Source: Chaunax sp. Z400 (taxonomy: Eukaryota; Chordata; Actinopteri; Lophiiformes; Chaunacidae). From it: a stretch of 64,000 bases of DNA. The stretch spans positions 7,092,617 through 7,156,616 of the forward strand of contig CM075193.1 in the NCBI GenBank assembly GCA_037577475.1. The letters run 5' to 3'. Of this stretch, positions 26,301-41,300 are shown in pieces (the stretch's first letter is position 1; every line of letters begins with the position of its first letter). The position numbers and the translations under genes were made by a program. The notes beneath the pieces were generated by a model. It was not told the DNA's origin, did no database searches, and worked only from the letters and a program-made list of their open reading frames with translations.

Positions 26301-29300
26301 AATGCACACACAGAACCAAAGGGAGACATCCTGCTCACACTTGCAGTACATGACACATTTATGCTTTTCATTGTTCTTACAGTAAAATAGTAACAGAATA
26401 GGTGTAAAGGACCTGCAGCTATATATGGGATGAACATGACCTTCTTAGGCTTTATGAACTGCTGAATCAAGCTCAGGGAGGCTGTTCTGTAGACGACAGG
26501 GTTCTTATGTTAAGAGAAAGACCTGCATGTTTCACAGTTTGGCAGTGTGGGGGCGAGCAAACTGTTGGTAGTGTCTGTTTCAGTGAGACGTGTTTTCTAA
26601 GAAAACATCTGAAGTGATGGGTAATGATTCCGACTGGTTCCTCTGAATGAGCAAGTTGTTGGTAGTTTTTGATTTCTCACTGTTGCTCTTCTTTAACTGC
26701 TGTTTTAAAATGCTCAAAGCAATGCCAGCCCTGTTCCAATGTAGCTCTTTGGATTGCGTGTGACCTGCTTCTCCTATTTTAACCAGATCTGGTCGCCATG
26801 ACCTTGTGGCATATGACTTACCCCGGAGAAGCTGCTCTTCGCCTCCCCCATCTTCCTCCCCTCCGGGGAAAATACTCTGAAGTAAACTTGTCATTAATTT
26901 AATAGATAGTTAGAATCCCTTTTCCAGTGCTTTTATTTTTAATGTAAACCATTATATTAGTTACACCCAGACAAAACTAATAGAGTCTCTTAAGACATCC
27001 CTGCAATTATAATTTAAATACTGAATTTAGAATACTTAATGCTGCTTTATGTTGCTTTATGTGTTTACGTGTCTAGTCTTTGTTTTTACATTAGTTTTAT
27101 TCTTTTTTTTGTATCACTTTTATGTTTCATTTGTCCTATAGATATGTTAAAAACATTTGCAGATACCCTTGGATATGCACGTTTTGAAGATAGTCATGGA
27201 TTTTACATGGTTGTTTTTGAAGGCCTTGGTAGAGAGAGTTAATAGTCAATCCCTAAAAGGATTAAAATTTGCACATAAAAAAACCCGTGCCCCTGAACCT
27301 TGTCGTGATCTGTTATCACAGTAGTCCTTGACATTTAAAGAATCTAGCAGTAAAAGAGCACACATTGGATTACAGTCGTTGGTGGCTTTGGGTGCATGGT
27401 TTTCTGCACTAGCACACAACCGTTCGCTGTTATTTTTAGGCTGCTCCTCCTATCCAGTTGTGTTTTTTCCCTCACTGGTTCTTAGTAGACGTGAAGTGTT
27501 TTTCAGAAAGCACACTATATGAGTTAAGGGTCATATTTTGCTGCCGATTCATACAGCTTGCAACTGAGTCAACCTCTGTGGAGAACTTGACTTCCTCACC
27601 CACTGCCCTAGTTGTCTTGGCAAACACACTGCTGGACTGTGACCAGCGAAAATCAACATGACTTGCACAAGTAGAAGGCTGCCAGTATCAATGGCTCAAA
27701 GGGATACAACACAATATAAACAAAATTCATATTGTGGAAGATAGAGGAAAATGATTTTGCCCAAATTGCTATTTAATGTCATTGTGTTCATTTCCCCTTT
27801 TGACTTGATAACATTGTGGGAAGTTGCAGGCAACAGGATGTGTTTGTTTCTCTGCAGCTCCAGCATGTTGAAGGCTCTCTAATGCCATTATAGTATTATC
27901 GGGGAACATATAAAGAGATTGTAGCAGAACATGATATTCCTGTCATTGACCTCCAGTGAATGTTAGCATGTCCTGCAGTTACAACACAAGTTTACGAAGC
28001 CAAGGATAAATAAAGCTACTCACAGTGAGTGTTCAAAGCTAGCATTTATGCAGTTGTGATGTACAGGAAACATGATGACTCTGTATAAAATGCCTTTTTG
28101 CATCTCAGTGTAGAATTTTAATTGAACTTAGATATGCAGATTTTCTGGAAATTCCTTTTTTTTATGGTTTCTGAGATAAAATACAAAACTTCGTTTAATG
28201 CAATGAATTCAATTCAAATCAAGGGACTTCATCACCAAGTTCTGTGGTTGAGAATGCCACAGTTTTATATAGATGAATGTTGAATGATTCCTTGTGTCGT
28301 TTGTAATGTAACAGAGCGACTTCGGACATGTGTGCTCTTGTGAGGAGGAAGTTGACCGTTGACCTACATCTTAAAGCTCTATACAATAAGTAGGCTAGAG
28401 GAAGTCATGTGGTCATGGTCCTCTGGGTGTCGGAGCTGGCTCGACATAAAGCTATAGGCTGTGTGAACTGCTCGTTCCTTCCACTCACAGTACCAGCATG
28501 CCACCTTTTTCCTGCTTATTGTTTTACCTTCATACAGTAAACGGTAAATGCAATATTTCTGGACTTAGTCGGCACAAAGCATCATCCATCATGGTGAAGT
28601 ATGAGCTAACCCGCAGCCAGTTCAAGTTAAGCTACCTTTACCTTTTTTTTTTCTATGAAAATATATTAACATACCAGAGGGATAAATGCAGGCCAGTGGT
28701 TGGATGTTACCTGCTGTATCACTTTAATATATTTCTCATCAACTTTGACCATGTTTATGTCTGTTTACTATGCCATGACTGTGTAAGCCAGGCCTGGCCA
28801 GGATTCAAGTGCAACGTTGAGAAAGAGGCCTTTTGATTTTGTCTTTTGGCTGCTCTAGAATTTAAGACAGAGGGGATGGGAGCTCGACATCAATGAATTT
28901 AAAAGGGATTAGGATAGTGACAATAGGGCTGTGACAATAACCGCATTACTGTAATACCATGGTCAGTTGCTGGTGGCTTCAGCTTCTGTGCAAGGTGAAG
29001 GAACAGTTCATTAAACACAGGTCTGTAGGGGATTTCTTTAGCTTGCGTGTGTGTGTCTGTAATTATTATTAATTAGCCCTGAATACTTGTGATATCCACA
29101 GATTAAGTTCAGTTGATTATTTAAACACGCATAATACTCATAAAGTCAGAAGCATAACATACAGCTGGTGTTAGATTTTAATTGCTTATCGCAAACATGT
29201 GGTAATGCCCATACAGTTGGTGTTAGCCAATTAACAATATTTGATTGAACAATGGCCTAACCTCGTCAGTTAGTTATATGCTACGTCACTAATTTGGGCA

Positions 29301-32300
29301 CATTTGGCGTTGAGCTCGACGACAACCAGCGAATATGGGTGAGGCAGTATGAAAAAAGTATCCTCGATACAAGGAAATACATTTAACGTGAGATCACATC
29401 TTGGAATTAATCATCCTGCTACAGGCTTCTCCCATTGCTTTGGTCCAACACAGGTCAGCTTAGGCCTGGTGGTCCACCAGACTTACTGTACAGTAGTGGA
29501 AACCCTTTAGTTGTTCGTGTGCCTTGACAGAGAATGAGAGGGGCTATAAGCTGATTAATACTGAGCTTTCATCGCCTGTCTGGTGGTTTCATTTTCAAAG
29601 CACCTTGACTCTACATTACTTTTATTTCTTCCGTTTTTCAAGTAATATTTCTGTGCTTAATCTTCTCCTGCTGGCAACAAGAAAGTATCAATGACTGATC
29701 CAATTACCGATTGAACTCCCTTGGTTCACACACAGGCATGAACTGATAGAAATCAAGGGAGATCGCACATTGAAAATATAATTTCAAGACATGGCATTGG
29801 AGAGGTTTTAGATATCAATGGAGGAGGAATACCTAATAGTTTTCAAGAAGCGCATTGCAATTCTGCCACCATTCTCAACAATGTATTTGTGTGAACTGAG
29901 CTTTTCTTCCATATGTTCCAGCTTACCCTGTGTGATTTTATGTTCGAGTAGAAACAGCAAGAGGAGTGAGAGTTAATGGAAATGGATCCCAACGTTGAGT
30001 TTATTCCAGGGGAAGCTTTAAGCAGGTCACAGTGTATAAATCTATCTTTTGTTTGTCAATGGGAGACACCAGAATTTGCAAATATTACAAGGCCAACAAC
30101 TTTACACAACCCCCTTCAGAATGTTTGCATAATGATACCAGAAAGTGTGGTTGTTTCCACTGTATCATGTTGAGGGTGAAGGTAGTGGCGCTGGTTAGCG
30201 GTATGTTTCCTTATTGCTCACAGTCTGCAGTAAAGAGAAAAAGGATGAACTAGGTCTTTACCTTAAGCGCAGATTTCCTCTGGAGGCACCACCACTGTCT
30301 GGCAGATAAAACGGTGATCTCTCTCAGGCTGGGGCCCAAACTGTATTGGTTCCCACACTCTCCTGCAGTACGAGGTCTCCAACTACAAGATCTCAGTCTC
30401 AACTGTTTGTACTCGTGTTTAGATAAGCATCTCTTCTGTAAAGTGTGCAGACCCCTTGCAGCTTTTCCTCTTGCTCAGCCACAGTTCATAGCTCAGATCA
30501 GTGCATGAAAGAGGAATGATGCACTGATAGCATCACATTGACCAGTACATCCTTCCAAATGATTTGGTCAACACAAGGTCAGATTTGTCTTAGTTGTGTA
30601 GGGATGGAGTTGTTTGATGAAGCAGTGATGAGCAATGTGAGGAAAATGCTTGATGTAGTTCCAGTTTATATTGTGATGTGCACAGCTATTACAGTGATAC
30701 AGTTGTTGGCAATTAAGTTCTTATATCTTAGGCTCGGCAGGTATGCATATAAATATATATGCTATGATGGATAAACTGCATAGCAACTGTTTATAAAATT
30801 AAGATGTACAATATATTTTGATGTGTAAATTGTTGTGTGAACATGTATAAATCAAAGAGAGACCTATGGGGCAGAAAAATGAGCCAAACTCACAGTTCCG
30901 TGGAATGGCCACTTGAGGGCATTTGACCATCAAATATACATTAATATACCTTAACAGCCTGCCAACTAAAGACTATGCATGGGCAACGAATTATGTGTTT
31001 GTGAGTGCAGTAGTGTAAAGTATTAACAGTGGGCTGTGAGTAAAGTATCATACTGACAAGCTCAATAACAGTTTTATGGCATGCTGGATGAAGCAGCTCT
31101 GAGTCTGGTGATTTGGGACCAGATGGCAGCCAGCTGAAGAGTTTTTGGCTTGGGCGATTGAGGTCTTTGATGAGCCTGTTGTCCTTCTTCCTGCACTACT
31201 GGACATTCCCATAGAGGGTTCTAGTGCAGTCAGGGTACACTCAAATTGAGCACCTGTAGAAGTTGCAGAGTATCCTGGAGTCCAGGTTGTCCTGCCTCAG
31301 CCTTTAGAGGAAGAAGATCGTTTGTCTCTGTTTTCGTGATGGTGGCAGTGTGGAATGCCCCGGTCATTTCCACACTGATGTGAACCATGAAGAACCTGAA
31401 GCTGCTGACTCTGCCATAGTAATCCCATTAAGGGTGATGGAGGCAAGTGGAGAGACATTAAGTTAGCAGTTGTTGACCTGGAGCCAAGGTGCCAGGTTCG
31501 AGGTCAGTAAGCAAAACATTACAAAACTTTTGGACCATTTCTGCCCTTGTGTTACGAGCCAGAGTGAGTCAACTCAATAGGTAACTCGCGGTGAGACAAA
31601 AGATGTCGGACGACGACTATTTATAAGCATTCACTCGCTGTGGATGGACTCCTGGGACATGTAGTCCATCAGCTCTGTTAATATTAGTGAATATACTCCA
31701 TTAGGATAAAGTGTTCGTTGAGGTGACCAAATGTTACCTGAATATGGTCTCATGTCAAGTTCGCTGTTATCTCAAGCCAGGTCAACAACCTGAGACGGCC
31801 CACAGAGAGGTCAGACCGCCTTGTACCATGGAAACACATCATATCCTTTTACTGAACTAGGAATGCATGAAGAAAAATGCCACATTTTAGTTTGCTTTAA
31901 ATCTGTGGGTTTCGCTCTCTGACATAATGTTATTCTTACTTGTGATTGTCACATACCATCCAGTTTAAGTTTGATTTATTCGAGGTTTGAGTTTCAGTTA
32001 TTCGAGACAAATAGATATTGCATAGGTCATGGAAAAGAACAGTCTCTCCCACACAGAGGCTTCCTCTGTGTATGATCTCTCTCTCACATATAAAGGGATT
32101 AATTCAAATGCATTCTTCAGTTATTGATTTATTGAATCGTTGTAGATAACACACCAAAAAACACTGTGATTAAGAAGATTACGCTGACTTTGGGTCATTG
32201 TAACCTCTCTATCAGCTGTGTCATGACAAAACTAGATACTGAAGTGTTTGTGTGAAATTCCGTGAATAGTGGGTGAGATGGGACTAAATGAATCAGTCAG

Positions 32301-35300
32301 AACAAAACATCAACACTAATGGCACTGAAATGGTTCTTTAATGTTTCACTTGACTGTTGGTGTTTCTGGTGCTCACCTATTCGGCATCTGCGGCATAAAG
32401 TTGACCTTTCATTTGGCCTGACTGAAGCCCTCAGTGGTGTAATTTGGTGATCTCTAATTCTCTTTCGTTCCGTCTTTGCCTGTAAAAGCCATTTGGCCTC
32501 ATCTTGTGGAATGTAAATAAACCGCATGGCAAGCAACGTCAACCTCCTAATGAAGGCCACTGTGGAACATGGAAGAATAATTGACTGAGATGAACGGAAG
32601 CTCAAATTGGGATGAAGGTCTCGGTTGAAGGTGTTCATTTAGACCAGGTTATGTTGATATTTAATTGGACAGTATCACATTTAGAGTTTGAAGTGTCGCA
32701 GTCAGAGAAAGGGAATATTAGAGATTAACATGTGTGAGCATATTTAGCAATAATAATCTTTTTTTGGACAAAAGTTTTTTTCCTCCGCCTTTTGCAAATA
32801 CAGAGAGGCTCCTCTTTAGACTTTAGCTTCAAGCTCTGGTTCTGTGACTGAAGGAGGTGTCTCTCCTGCTGTGCTTCAGCTTGCTGGATCCTCATGACCA
32901 GGTCACATGCATGACAAAACTGGAGTTAAATAGCACTTCATACAAGGTTGTCATTTACGGATACTAGCTGATCTGCATGCCATTTTCTATGTCTGCTGTG
33001 GATAATTTGCGTGCACTCTCTATTGTGTACACTGTCAGTGTGATGTATTAATTTCTCCTTTATTTCCATTTTTACTGCTTAGTGTTTTTCCCACACCCTT
33101 AATACGTAAAACCAATACTTCTTGTTTGAGGAGCTATATCTAAGATCATAATACCATTTGTGCCTGAAAAGGTGATAGTGAGACAGTGTTGGACTGAGGT
33201 CAGACTCTAGTCGTCAGTTTTAGAATTGTTTTGGTGTGCGCCTACCTAGCATTCTCACAAATGTTCAGTAAGCTTGCTTAGGAGTTGAGCTTTCCTGCAG
33301 TCTGTAAAGTTTCTTCAACTGTACAGTGTAAAGGAAATATAAGATAAAAATCAAAACTGCTGCGTCTGACTTTCTGCACAGTGCAAAGCTCTCACACCTT
33401 CAGCACCCCCTGAATCTAGACTAACACACTTTCGCTTGCAGAGACTGTTTACCCACCTCTTGTCTTGCAGCATGAGCCAAGCAGTTGGGGCGGGAGGGTT
33501 GACATAGCTGAGGATCAGCCAACCTTCCTCACGATCTGCACGTAGCACAACCATTAAAATACTGCTCCCGCTGGAGGGAGGCCAAGAGTCAAAGTTTACA
33601 GTTCATTCCTCTCTTCTCCTCCAGCCTCACCCTTTTCTCTGCTTTCTTTCTGTGTCTCTCTCCTTTCTTTTTCTCTTCCTCTCTCTTACACGCATATCCA
33701 CACACAAAAAAGGTTTACGCTATTGCACTTTACTGACAGAAAGCCCTTTGTCAGTTTGCGTGCCCCTCACCCGCTTTGAATCGCTGAGGTCTTTTCTTTT
33801 GTGACCCACCCTTTTTCTTTTAAGAATCAATAACGTAGATTGTCAGGTCATGCAGCCAGAGCTAGACTCCCCCACCACTTGTCTTGATGTTGACTTTATG
33901 TTGTCTTTTGCCTTTGAAGGCCCTGATATTGTGCATTCCAGTGGTAACCTGTATCACTCTAAAGATGTAAGCACAATGTGCACCGACGCAGACGTCTGTG
34001 GTCAGATGTGCAGGAAACTAAGATTCAGACAAATGTGGATGATTTATTTATTTAATTTTGTTTTTCATTCGCTGAATATTGCAAGATTTGCACATGCATA
34101 TTGTGCAATACATTTACTATGTAGCACAATAAATTTGACATTTTCTCTAAACTATGTGGACCAACGTGCTTCTACAGTGTTGGCTCATTGAAAACATAAG
34201 TGCTTTGAAATAGAGTATGTGCTATCATTCCTCTGTGATCAGGATTGCTTTTTAAGATTAAGACATAGAGAGACCTAGATTATACTGGCACAAGATCTAG
34301 CAAAGGAGTTCAGTCTGCTGTGAGTGTTTATAATAATGTTGCTATGGTTAAAGTGCATGGAAGACTTTGGAGGAGGTTGCCTTTTTTTTTTGTCATATCA
34401 TGGTTTAGATACGGGGCTGAATCTGCCCTCTGTGTGAGAAACATGGATAAACCACGCCCTCGGTACGAACACCTGACCAGAGCAGAGGAGAGTCATGTTA
34501 TTGACCAGGACAGTGAAATGCACAAAAGATGCTCATGCTATACTGAAATGAAACGAGTGCACATATAAATTACGTAAATTCCATAATTCCATTCTTTTTG
34601 TGGGGGTGGGAGGTCGCGTTGGGGGAGTGGGCCACCTGATTTAAGGTAATGAAGACAGATTATTTTTACTCTTCTAAACTGACATCCTGTCTTCCGTGGA
34701 AGTCTTTTTTCAGAAGTAAAGACAAGTGTTCCTGTCACAGCCCTCCTTGCAGTGTGCAAGTCACCGCTTGTGTGTCTAGTTCCTGAGGGCATTTTCTCTG
34801 TTATATGAGTGTTTTGGCCGCTGTTTACTCCAGGTCGTTTACAAGAGGTCACAGGGGTTCACTGCCAACACCCAAGCAGATCATGCAACTCTTAACAGAG
34901 CAGGAAAAGGCAAGGGGAAGTTGACAAGCAGCATGATAGCTCCGGTTTATTTCCTCTCTAGTTTATAGTTTATAATGAGGCAGCTGTGCTGTACGAGGCC
35001 ATTGATGTATCCGTTTTGGCGCAAGTGAGGCAAAGATGATACAATCTGACTCTGCCAAGACGGTCTGCTGCTTTCACATCGGGGACAAACAAAGACAATT
35101 CAAACTGCTTCCACAGATTGACTGGATCCACACCGGCAGTTGCATCGACACCAATGCACACGAATTTAATACAACGTAGATTCATTGGGTTGTTTAAAGG
35201 TACACTGCAGGATTTTCCTTTAAAAAAAACAATGTCATGCAAAAATAATTCCTCTTAATCATCACTTATGACACACTAGAAGTGTGTGGCAGTGTCTGTA

Positions 35301-38300
35301 TCTGCAGAGATCCTGCTGTCTGCCTGTATTTTCTTAGTAATTTGCTGTGTTGGGATGTTCTGGGATGTTCTGGCAGCATTTCTAATATCTAATATCGATG
35401 ACCTGGGAATGTGAGCTTTCTTTCTTGCTTACCTTTTTATACCTTTGATGGTACATAATATATTTAGACATTGTGTGTATGCATTTCTCCTTTAGTCGCA
35501 GCTTCTCTGCTTTTACTAATCATGCTTTCTCATCTTCCTGTCCTCAGGCAATGGTGGCATGTTACCCTGGAAACGGGACAGGGTACGTGCGCCATGTGGA
35601 TAACCCTAATGGCGATGGACGGTGTGTCACGTGCATATATTACCTTAATAAAGATTGGACCGCCAAGGTACGTTAGAAATGTGTACAACAAGTAATTTTC
35701 ATTAGTGCTAAATGATTTGAATTTTGAATTTGAAGTTAATTAAATGTTAAATATACAACATTCACTTCCACTCGATATCATACTACTAGAGCACCAACAT
35801 CACACAACAAAACACATGCTCTTCATTCACTCAAAAAACACACACTGCTCTTCATCTCAGATCATGTATTCAGATCATTACAGATCAGTATTTTCAAATC
35901 TGTAAAATTGCACATTTTTCCAAATCCACATGTGAAGACATCCTTGCACATAGTAAATCACTCTACAGATTGGTGTTTTCTGTACTGATTTAAAACCGCG
36001 TCAGGGAAACCTATTCTAAAGAAAAGAAAGCCAGACATTTTAACACCCAGTAATTTTAGACTAATATCATAGCTCCAATTATGGAGCAAACTTTTAGAGA
36101 AACTATAATCAGTTGAGTGCTTATTTAAACTAAAATAGTAAATTAGAAAGGTTCCAGTCAGGCTTTAGGATATATCACAGCACTGATAACTGCCTTTATA
36201 AAAGTAGTGAATATTAGAACAAATCTTGACAACAACAAACTTTCAGTTCTGGTGCTGTTTGACCTGAGTTGTGCATTTTATACTGGACAGGGTTTCCCCT
36301 ACCATTATACAGGCTTGGTGGGCCACCAGGCCTACAACAAGCCAAAAAAAAAAAAAAAACATTTATAAGCCAAATATCGTCAAATAATCATTCATTCGAA
36401 AATAATCATTTGAGAACCTCGGTGCTGCCCGCCCTCTCTGTGTCCACCTCCGCTCAGAGCTCTGTCTCTCTGTCTACTTCCATTACCAACAAACCCGGGA
36501 CTATTTGAATGAATGCTGCAAGTTTATGATATTTAATATTTTCCCGTGTAACGGCGATGCTGTATTTTGCTCCCGTTTTCACTGTCTATATGTTACAACC
36601 TAACATTAGAAGTGAAAAAGCAGGGGAAAGACAACAAAATACAACATTTTTCTCAAACACTCCAGAGAGAGAGAGTGCTCAATGTTCTCCACCATGAACA
36701 GGGTAACTCACACAACCCATTATTGCTTTTAGCAATATAAATGCAGCATGAGCCAAGCAGTTGGGGCGGGAGGGTGGACATAGCCAAGGATCAGCCAACC
36801 TTCCTCACAATCTGCACGTAGCTCAACCTTTAAAATACTGCTCCCACTGGAGGGAGGCCAAGAGTCAAAGTTTACAACAGTTCACTCCTCTCTTCTCCTC
36901 CAGCCTCACCCCTTTCTCTGCTGCTCTGAGAGAGAGAGAGAGAGGAGAGAGAGAGAGCACTCACCGTTCCTCTGAGTAGTGTTAACTGTGAATGAGATTT
37001 CTCCACCCTGAACAGGGTAACTCACACAACCCATTATTGCTTTTAGCAATATAAATAAATAACATCAAATATAAATGCAGATTTAGCCTTAAATACCATA
37101 CATTATGTTATGACACAACATGTAGCCTTAAACAGTCTTTTTTGTTCTGTTCATTAAAAATTACATGATTGCTCCAAATATATTGAAATCATGACAAATA
37201 GACGGTCGGATTAAACAGCTGTTATTTTACGTACCTGACGTCCTGTTGTTCATCAGTCTGTGGCACCATCATGTTTTCGTACCACATGTCCTTGTGAGAT
37301 TTCATAAAGCTTATATACGCTTATACACAGGATCAGATGACTTAAAACGAGATTCTCGCATTCTTGTGACCTTTTTTTCACCCGTGGCACAAAGTGGAAG
37401 AGTTCTAAGGACTGTCTGAGCTGGTAGTAGAAGAAGTTGCTGCTGTCACAAAGCTGATAAAGATGTTACTGAAAATTACATCAGGACCATCAAAGGATCA
37501 ATTGAGCAAGAACACACGAAGAAAGAATAACTTCCTCCCTCAGTAGCCTCAAAATGCTCAATTTTCACCTCAATATTTCAAAAGCTCCACACTGCACACT
37601 ACTGTACACTTGTTCTCTATGATGCCATAACTCCACTATATCTCCACATAGCAAGTAGTTGTTTCCTGCTATATCAATGCTAAAAATATCACATTTAACC
37701 TATAAATGCTCGTTTTTTAATTTTGCTTAAATTATTTGTTATGAGATTATCACTAAAGTAGCCATCACAACATAAATATTTGCTCAAAGGCCATATGCCT
37801 GGCCTTCATATCCTATTCACCTGAGCAGAGTCTGTGGTAGAGATTAGATGACATTACGTGCTGTTCTGCCACTCTCTCCATTTATAATCCCATTAAAGAG
37901 TCCTGCTAATCCCACCACACCCAATTAGGGGAGAAGAGCGCCCCCATGTTACCTCTCAATGGATTCAAGGCTGGATGGAAGACAGAAATTGAGGTGTTGC
38001 TACAGTAGTTTATTGCTTATGTAATTGTTGAAAAAATTACTATTTACACAGATCAAATAAGTATTTCAAGTAATACTGGTGTTTTGATGATCTCTGGGCA
38101 TTATTTGGTCATGTTTTGCTGAAGGAATATTTATATGAAGGTTGAATAATTAACATAAAAATAAACCTTTGAGCCTTTCTGTCACTATGCAACCACAACC
38201 AACTGATGTGCATGTGTGCGTGTATGTGTGTGAGCAAATTTGTGCTCTCAAATGAACAGATCTTGTTAACCTATTAATCAGTTATAACAGCATTTGAACA

Positions 38301-41300
38301 TAATATTTACTTTCACCAAGGAGGTAATATTTTTTGCCAGTGATGGTTTGACTGTCGGACTCTTAGCGGGATTACTCAAAAAGATATTAAAGATTTTTGA
38401 TAACATTGTTTGGAAAGGTAGGGCACGGCCCAAGGAACAGCCTGACAGCTCTTACTGTTTGTTTTGCAGTGCATTAGGCTGCACAGGATATGGTGTGTGC
38501 AGCTGAGAGCAGCCATAGGTTGCCAGTACAACTGTAAAAGAAAGGGGAATGTCATAATGAATGCTAGAACCCAAACTACTGATATGAATGTGAAAAGATT
38601 ACTTTAGTCTTTGAAGGCACTTCAATGCCAAAACGTAGCCGTTAACCTGCTGCTAATGCTCCCTGGCTTACCAGAGTAGCCACAATAGTGGTGCGTTCCA
38701 GTTGTGCTGGGAAGTCGGACTTTCCGAGTTCCCAAGTTTCAACTGGAAAGCCTCCCCGAGGTTGGCCTTTCTACTCATAGAGTCGGAGGATCCCCATTAC
38801 CTCCGACCTCATAATCCAAGATGGCTACACTGCGTATCAACAAAGTGGAAGCTCCAATTTGTTAGCCCTTCTGACTTGTTTGTGTCTCATTAAATCAGTC
38901 GTACACATAGTATTGTCCAACTTATACCCGTGGATATGTTGCTGCGGTGTTTGGGAGGGCGACTACTGTATAAACCGTTGTCATCAACTGGTATTGCAAA
39001 CAATGGCTATTTTGTCCAGTTGTTTATATTCCGAAAGAGCTTTTCCGACTTGTTAAACTGGAACACGGTCAACTCGGGTGTGACATAATTCCCAGCTCCG
39101 ACTTCCAACTTCCAAGGTAAATGGAAGGCACCACTGTCCCACTGCCACAGGAAGATGACATAAATATGAGAGCTCAAATTAACTTCTTTTTTTTTTAACA
39201 CAAATTTGTTTTTACCATTACTGACGTCAGGCACTGCATTTATTGTTGCAGCATGCACAGATAGAAGGAAATGTAGGCGACACTGTAATGTGCTTTAAGT
39301 GTATAGTGGTAAATGTTATTGTACAAGTAATGAGGGAACTCAGCTCTTGAATCTGAGACCGATAAACAGGATGCTGCACAGCAGAAAGTAACAAGAGTCT
39401 TTTAATGGAAAAGAGCAACTGTAATGTGGAAGGATGGCTTTCATGCTTCTCCGAGGACATTACAGGACTTGTAAGTAGACAGTAGACGGTCTTCCAGACT
39501 TCCTTACATACTTGACCTCCAGACCTGTATATGAAAATTCTGTTATGACAGGAAACTCTGGGTGCTAGTATGTGACCAAATGAAGGCTATATATGTGTAT
39601 GAAGTAACTGAATCACCATTGCAAACACTCACTTGAGTATAATAACTCATAAAGGTTGAGTATTTTGCTACATGTCCACCATGTTTTGTTTGACTAGCGT
39701 AAACCTGTGACTAGGGCTGGACGATATGACTTAAAATCAGTCTCATGATTATTTAAAGCTTTTACCTCAATTACAATTAATGAACCATTATTTTATATGC
39801 TGACCTGTTAAAGCAAGGATATATTTTATCTTCTTTTTTTTTTTTTGTTCAGAGTCAACTTCACCGAACACAAAATGATCCCAAACGATGGGCACAGCAT
39901 TTTTTTAATGTATAAAAAAGAATGTCATGCTATGAATCCAAATGATTTACCCTAACTCTACAGTTTATGTTTGAATTGTAGCTTTAAGGACAAAACACAT
40001 TTAGGGTTGGCAACTAAAAGAAACCTTTATTCGTGTTACCTTAGGGACTGTTTGTTATTTATGAGATGGAAGTGGGTGGTGCAAAACGAGGGAGGCACTT
40101 CAAATCAACCACCAGGGGAGGGATCTATACAGGTTTTTATTTTGCAACTTAAATGTGTTGTATTTTGCATTTAAGTATGTTTTTCCTTTTCAAAACACAT
40201 GACTTACGGCTCCCCCCAACCAAAAAACCAAATTGAAAATTAAGCTGATTTGTTCCCCTCCATATTGAGAGATAAACCGACTCTTGAAACCACTGGATGT
40301 GTATCATGATCCGAGTCCATGTCAACATTGAGCACAGCAGCTGTGAGTGCGGTGCTAACGCTCTGGGTCCTACCTGTAGGTCCCGCATATGGCCACTACT
40401 TCAGTCCAGAATGCTTTGACCCTAACCAAATATATCAACTAGTATTAATGTAACATAGCCAGACTAAATGTGGAGCATCAGTGGGACAGGGTGTGTGGAG
40501 TAGCATATAACAAGATGCATAATACAGGACATGGATGTTTTATTATGAGATCATTAAAAGTAATTTTTACAGTGAACGGTGTCGTTCCCAACCTTTCAGC
40601 ACAGACACAGACAGATTCTGAAAACTGCAGAGGCAGATAATCCTGTCATTTACCTTCTTGCAATATTGAGGGTTTTTTTCTCCAGACCTCATGAAACATA
40701 AAAGTCTGTCTTCATGTCAATTATGATGAACTTTCCCCAGCCACCTTGCAAAAAGAGAATTCCAGATCAGGTGTCACGTGTCTCCACTTCCTGCAACTTA
40801 ATGGATGGTTAACTGTACAGTATATAGCAGAAACGCTGCCTCTGGTTGAGACCTATTCGTTGGCTCGATGTTTGTGTTTGTCAACCATGTATGCTTTGCA
40901 TGCACTTTCGTTTTGAGTGAATGCGAACTAACAGGGTGGAGGCATGTGACTGAACATGAAATATTTTTTTAAGGACAATCATCAGTACACACATTGGGGA
41001 AAGTAACAAATTAACCAACATGAGCACAATTGAATCTGTCAGAGGTTTAAAATGTCGGGTTGGATATATTTTTGGTTGTTTTTTGGTTGCTCAGCCTCAC
41101 CTGTGACTGCTGTTCTTCTTGATGCACGTTGTTTTACATATCATGATTTTCAAGATAATTTCTCCTGACATGTCACGTAAACCCACAGTTCCAATGTGTT
41201 ACTTTTTTGACCTATGTTTATGCATATTAAGCACAAACGACTTGGCCTCCTCTGGTATATTAGGTGTATCATTTTGCTCTGAAAACATCAAGTTACCCCG

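Larger units (their letters stand above)
24024..35547 (+). other. EGLN1 intron 1
   Basis: An 11.5-kb intron. Recognised contents are a hairpin repeat (25775-25905), a LINE-like relic (about 31090-31510) and one copy of a duplicated segment (33467-33643). A T/C-rich tract lies at 33600-33700. No nested gene is supported. Confidence 0.65.

Noticed and set aside
31653..31665. Second ACTACATGTCCCA-type promoter motif
   Set aside because: It lies deep in EGLN1 intron 1 with no sign of a start site; a chance match is likely. It is mentioned only for comparison.
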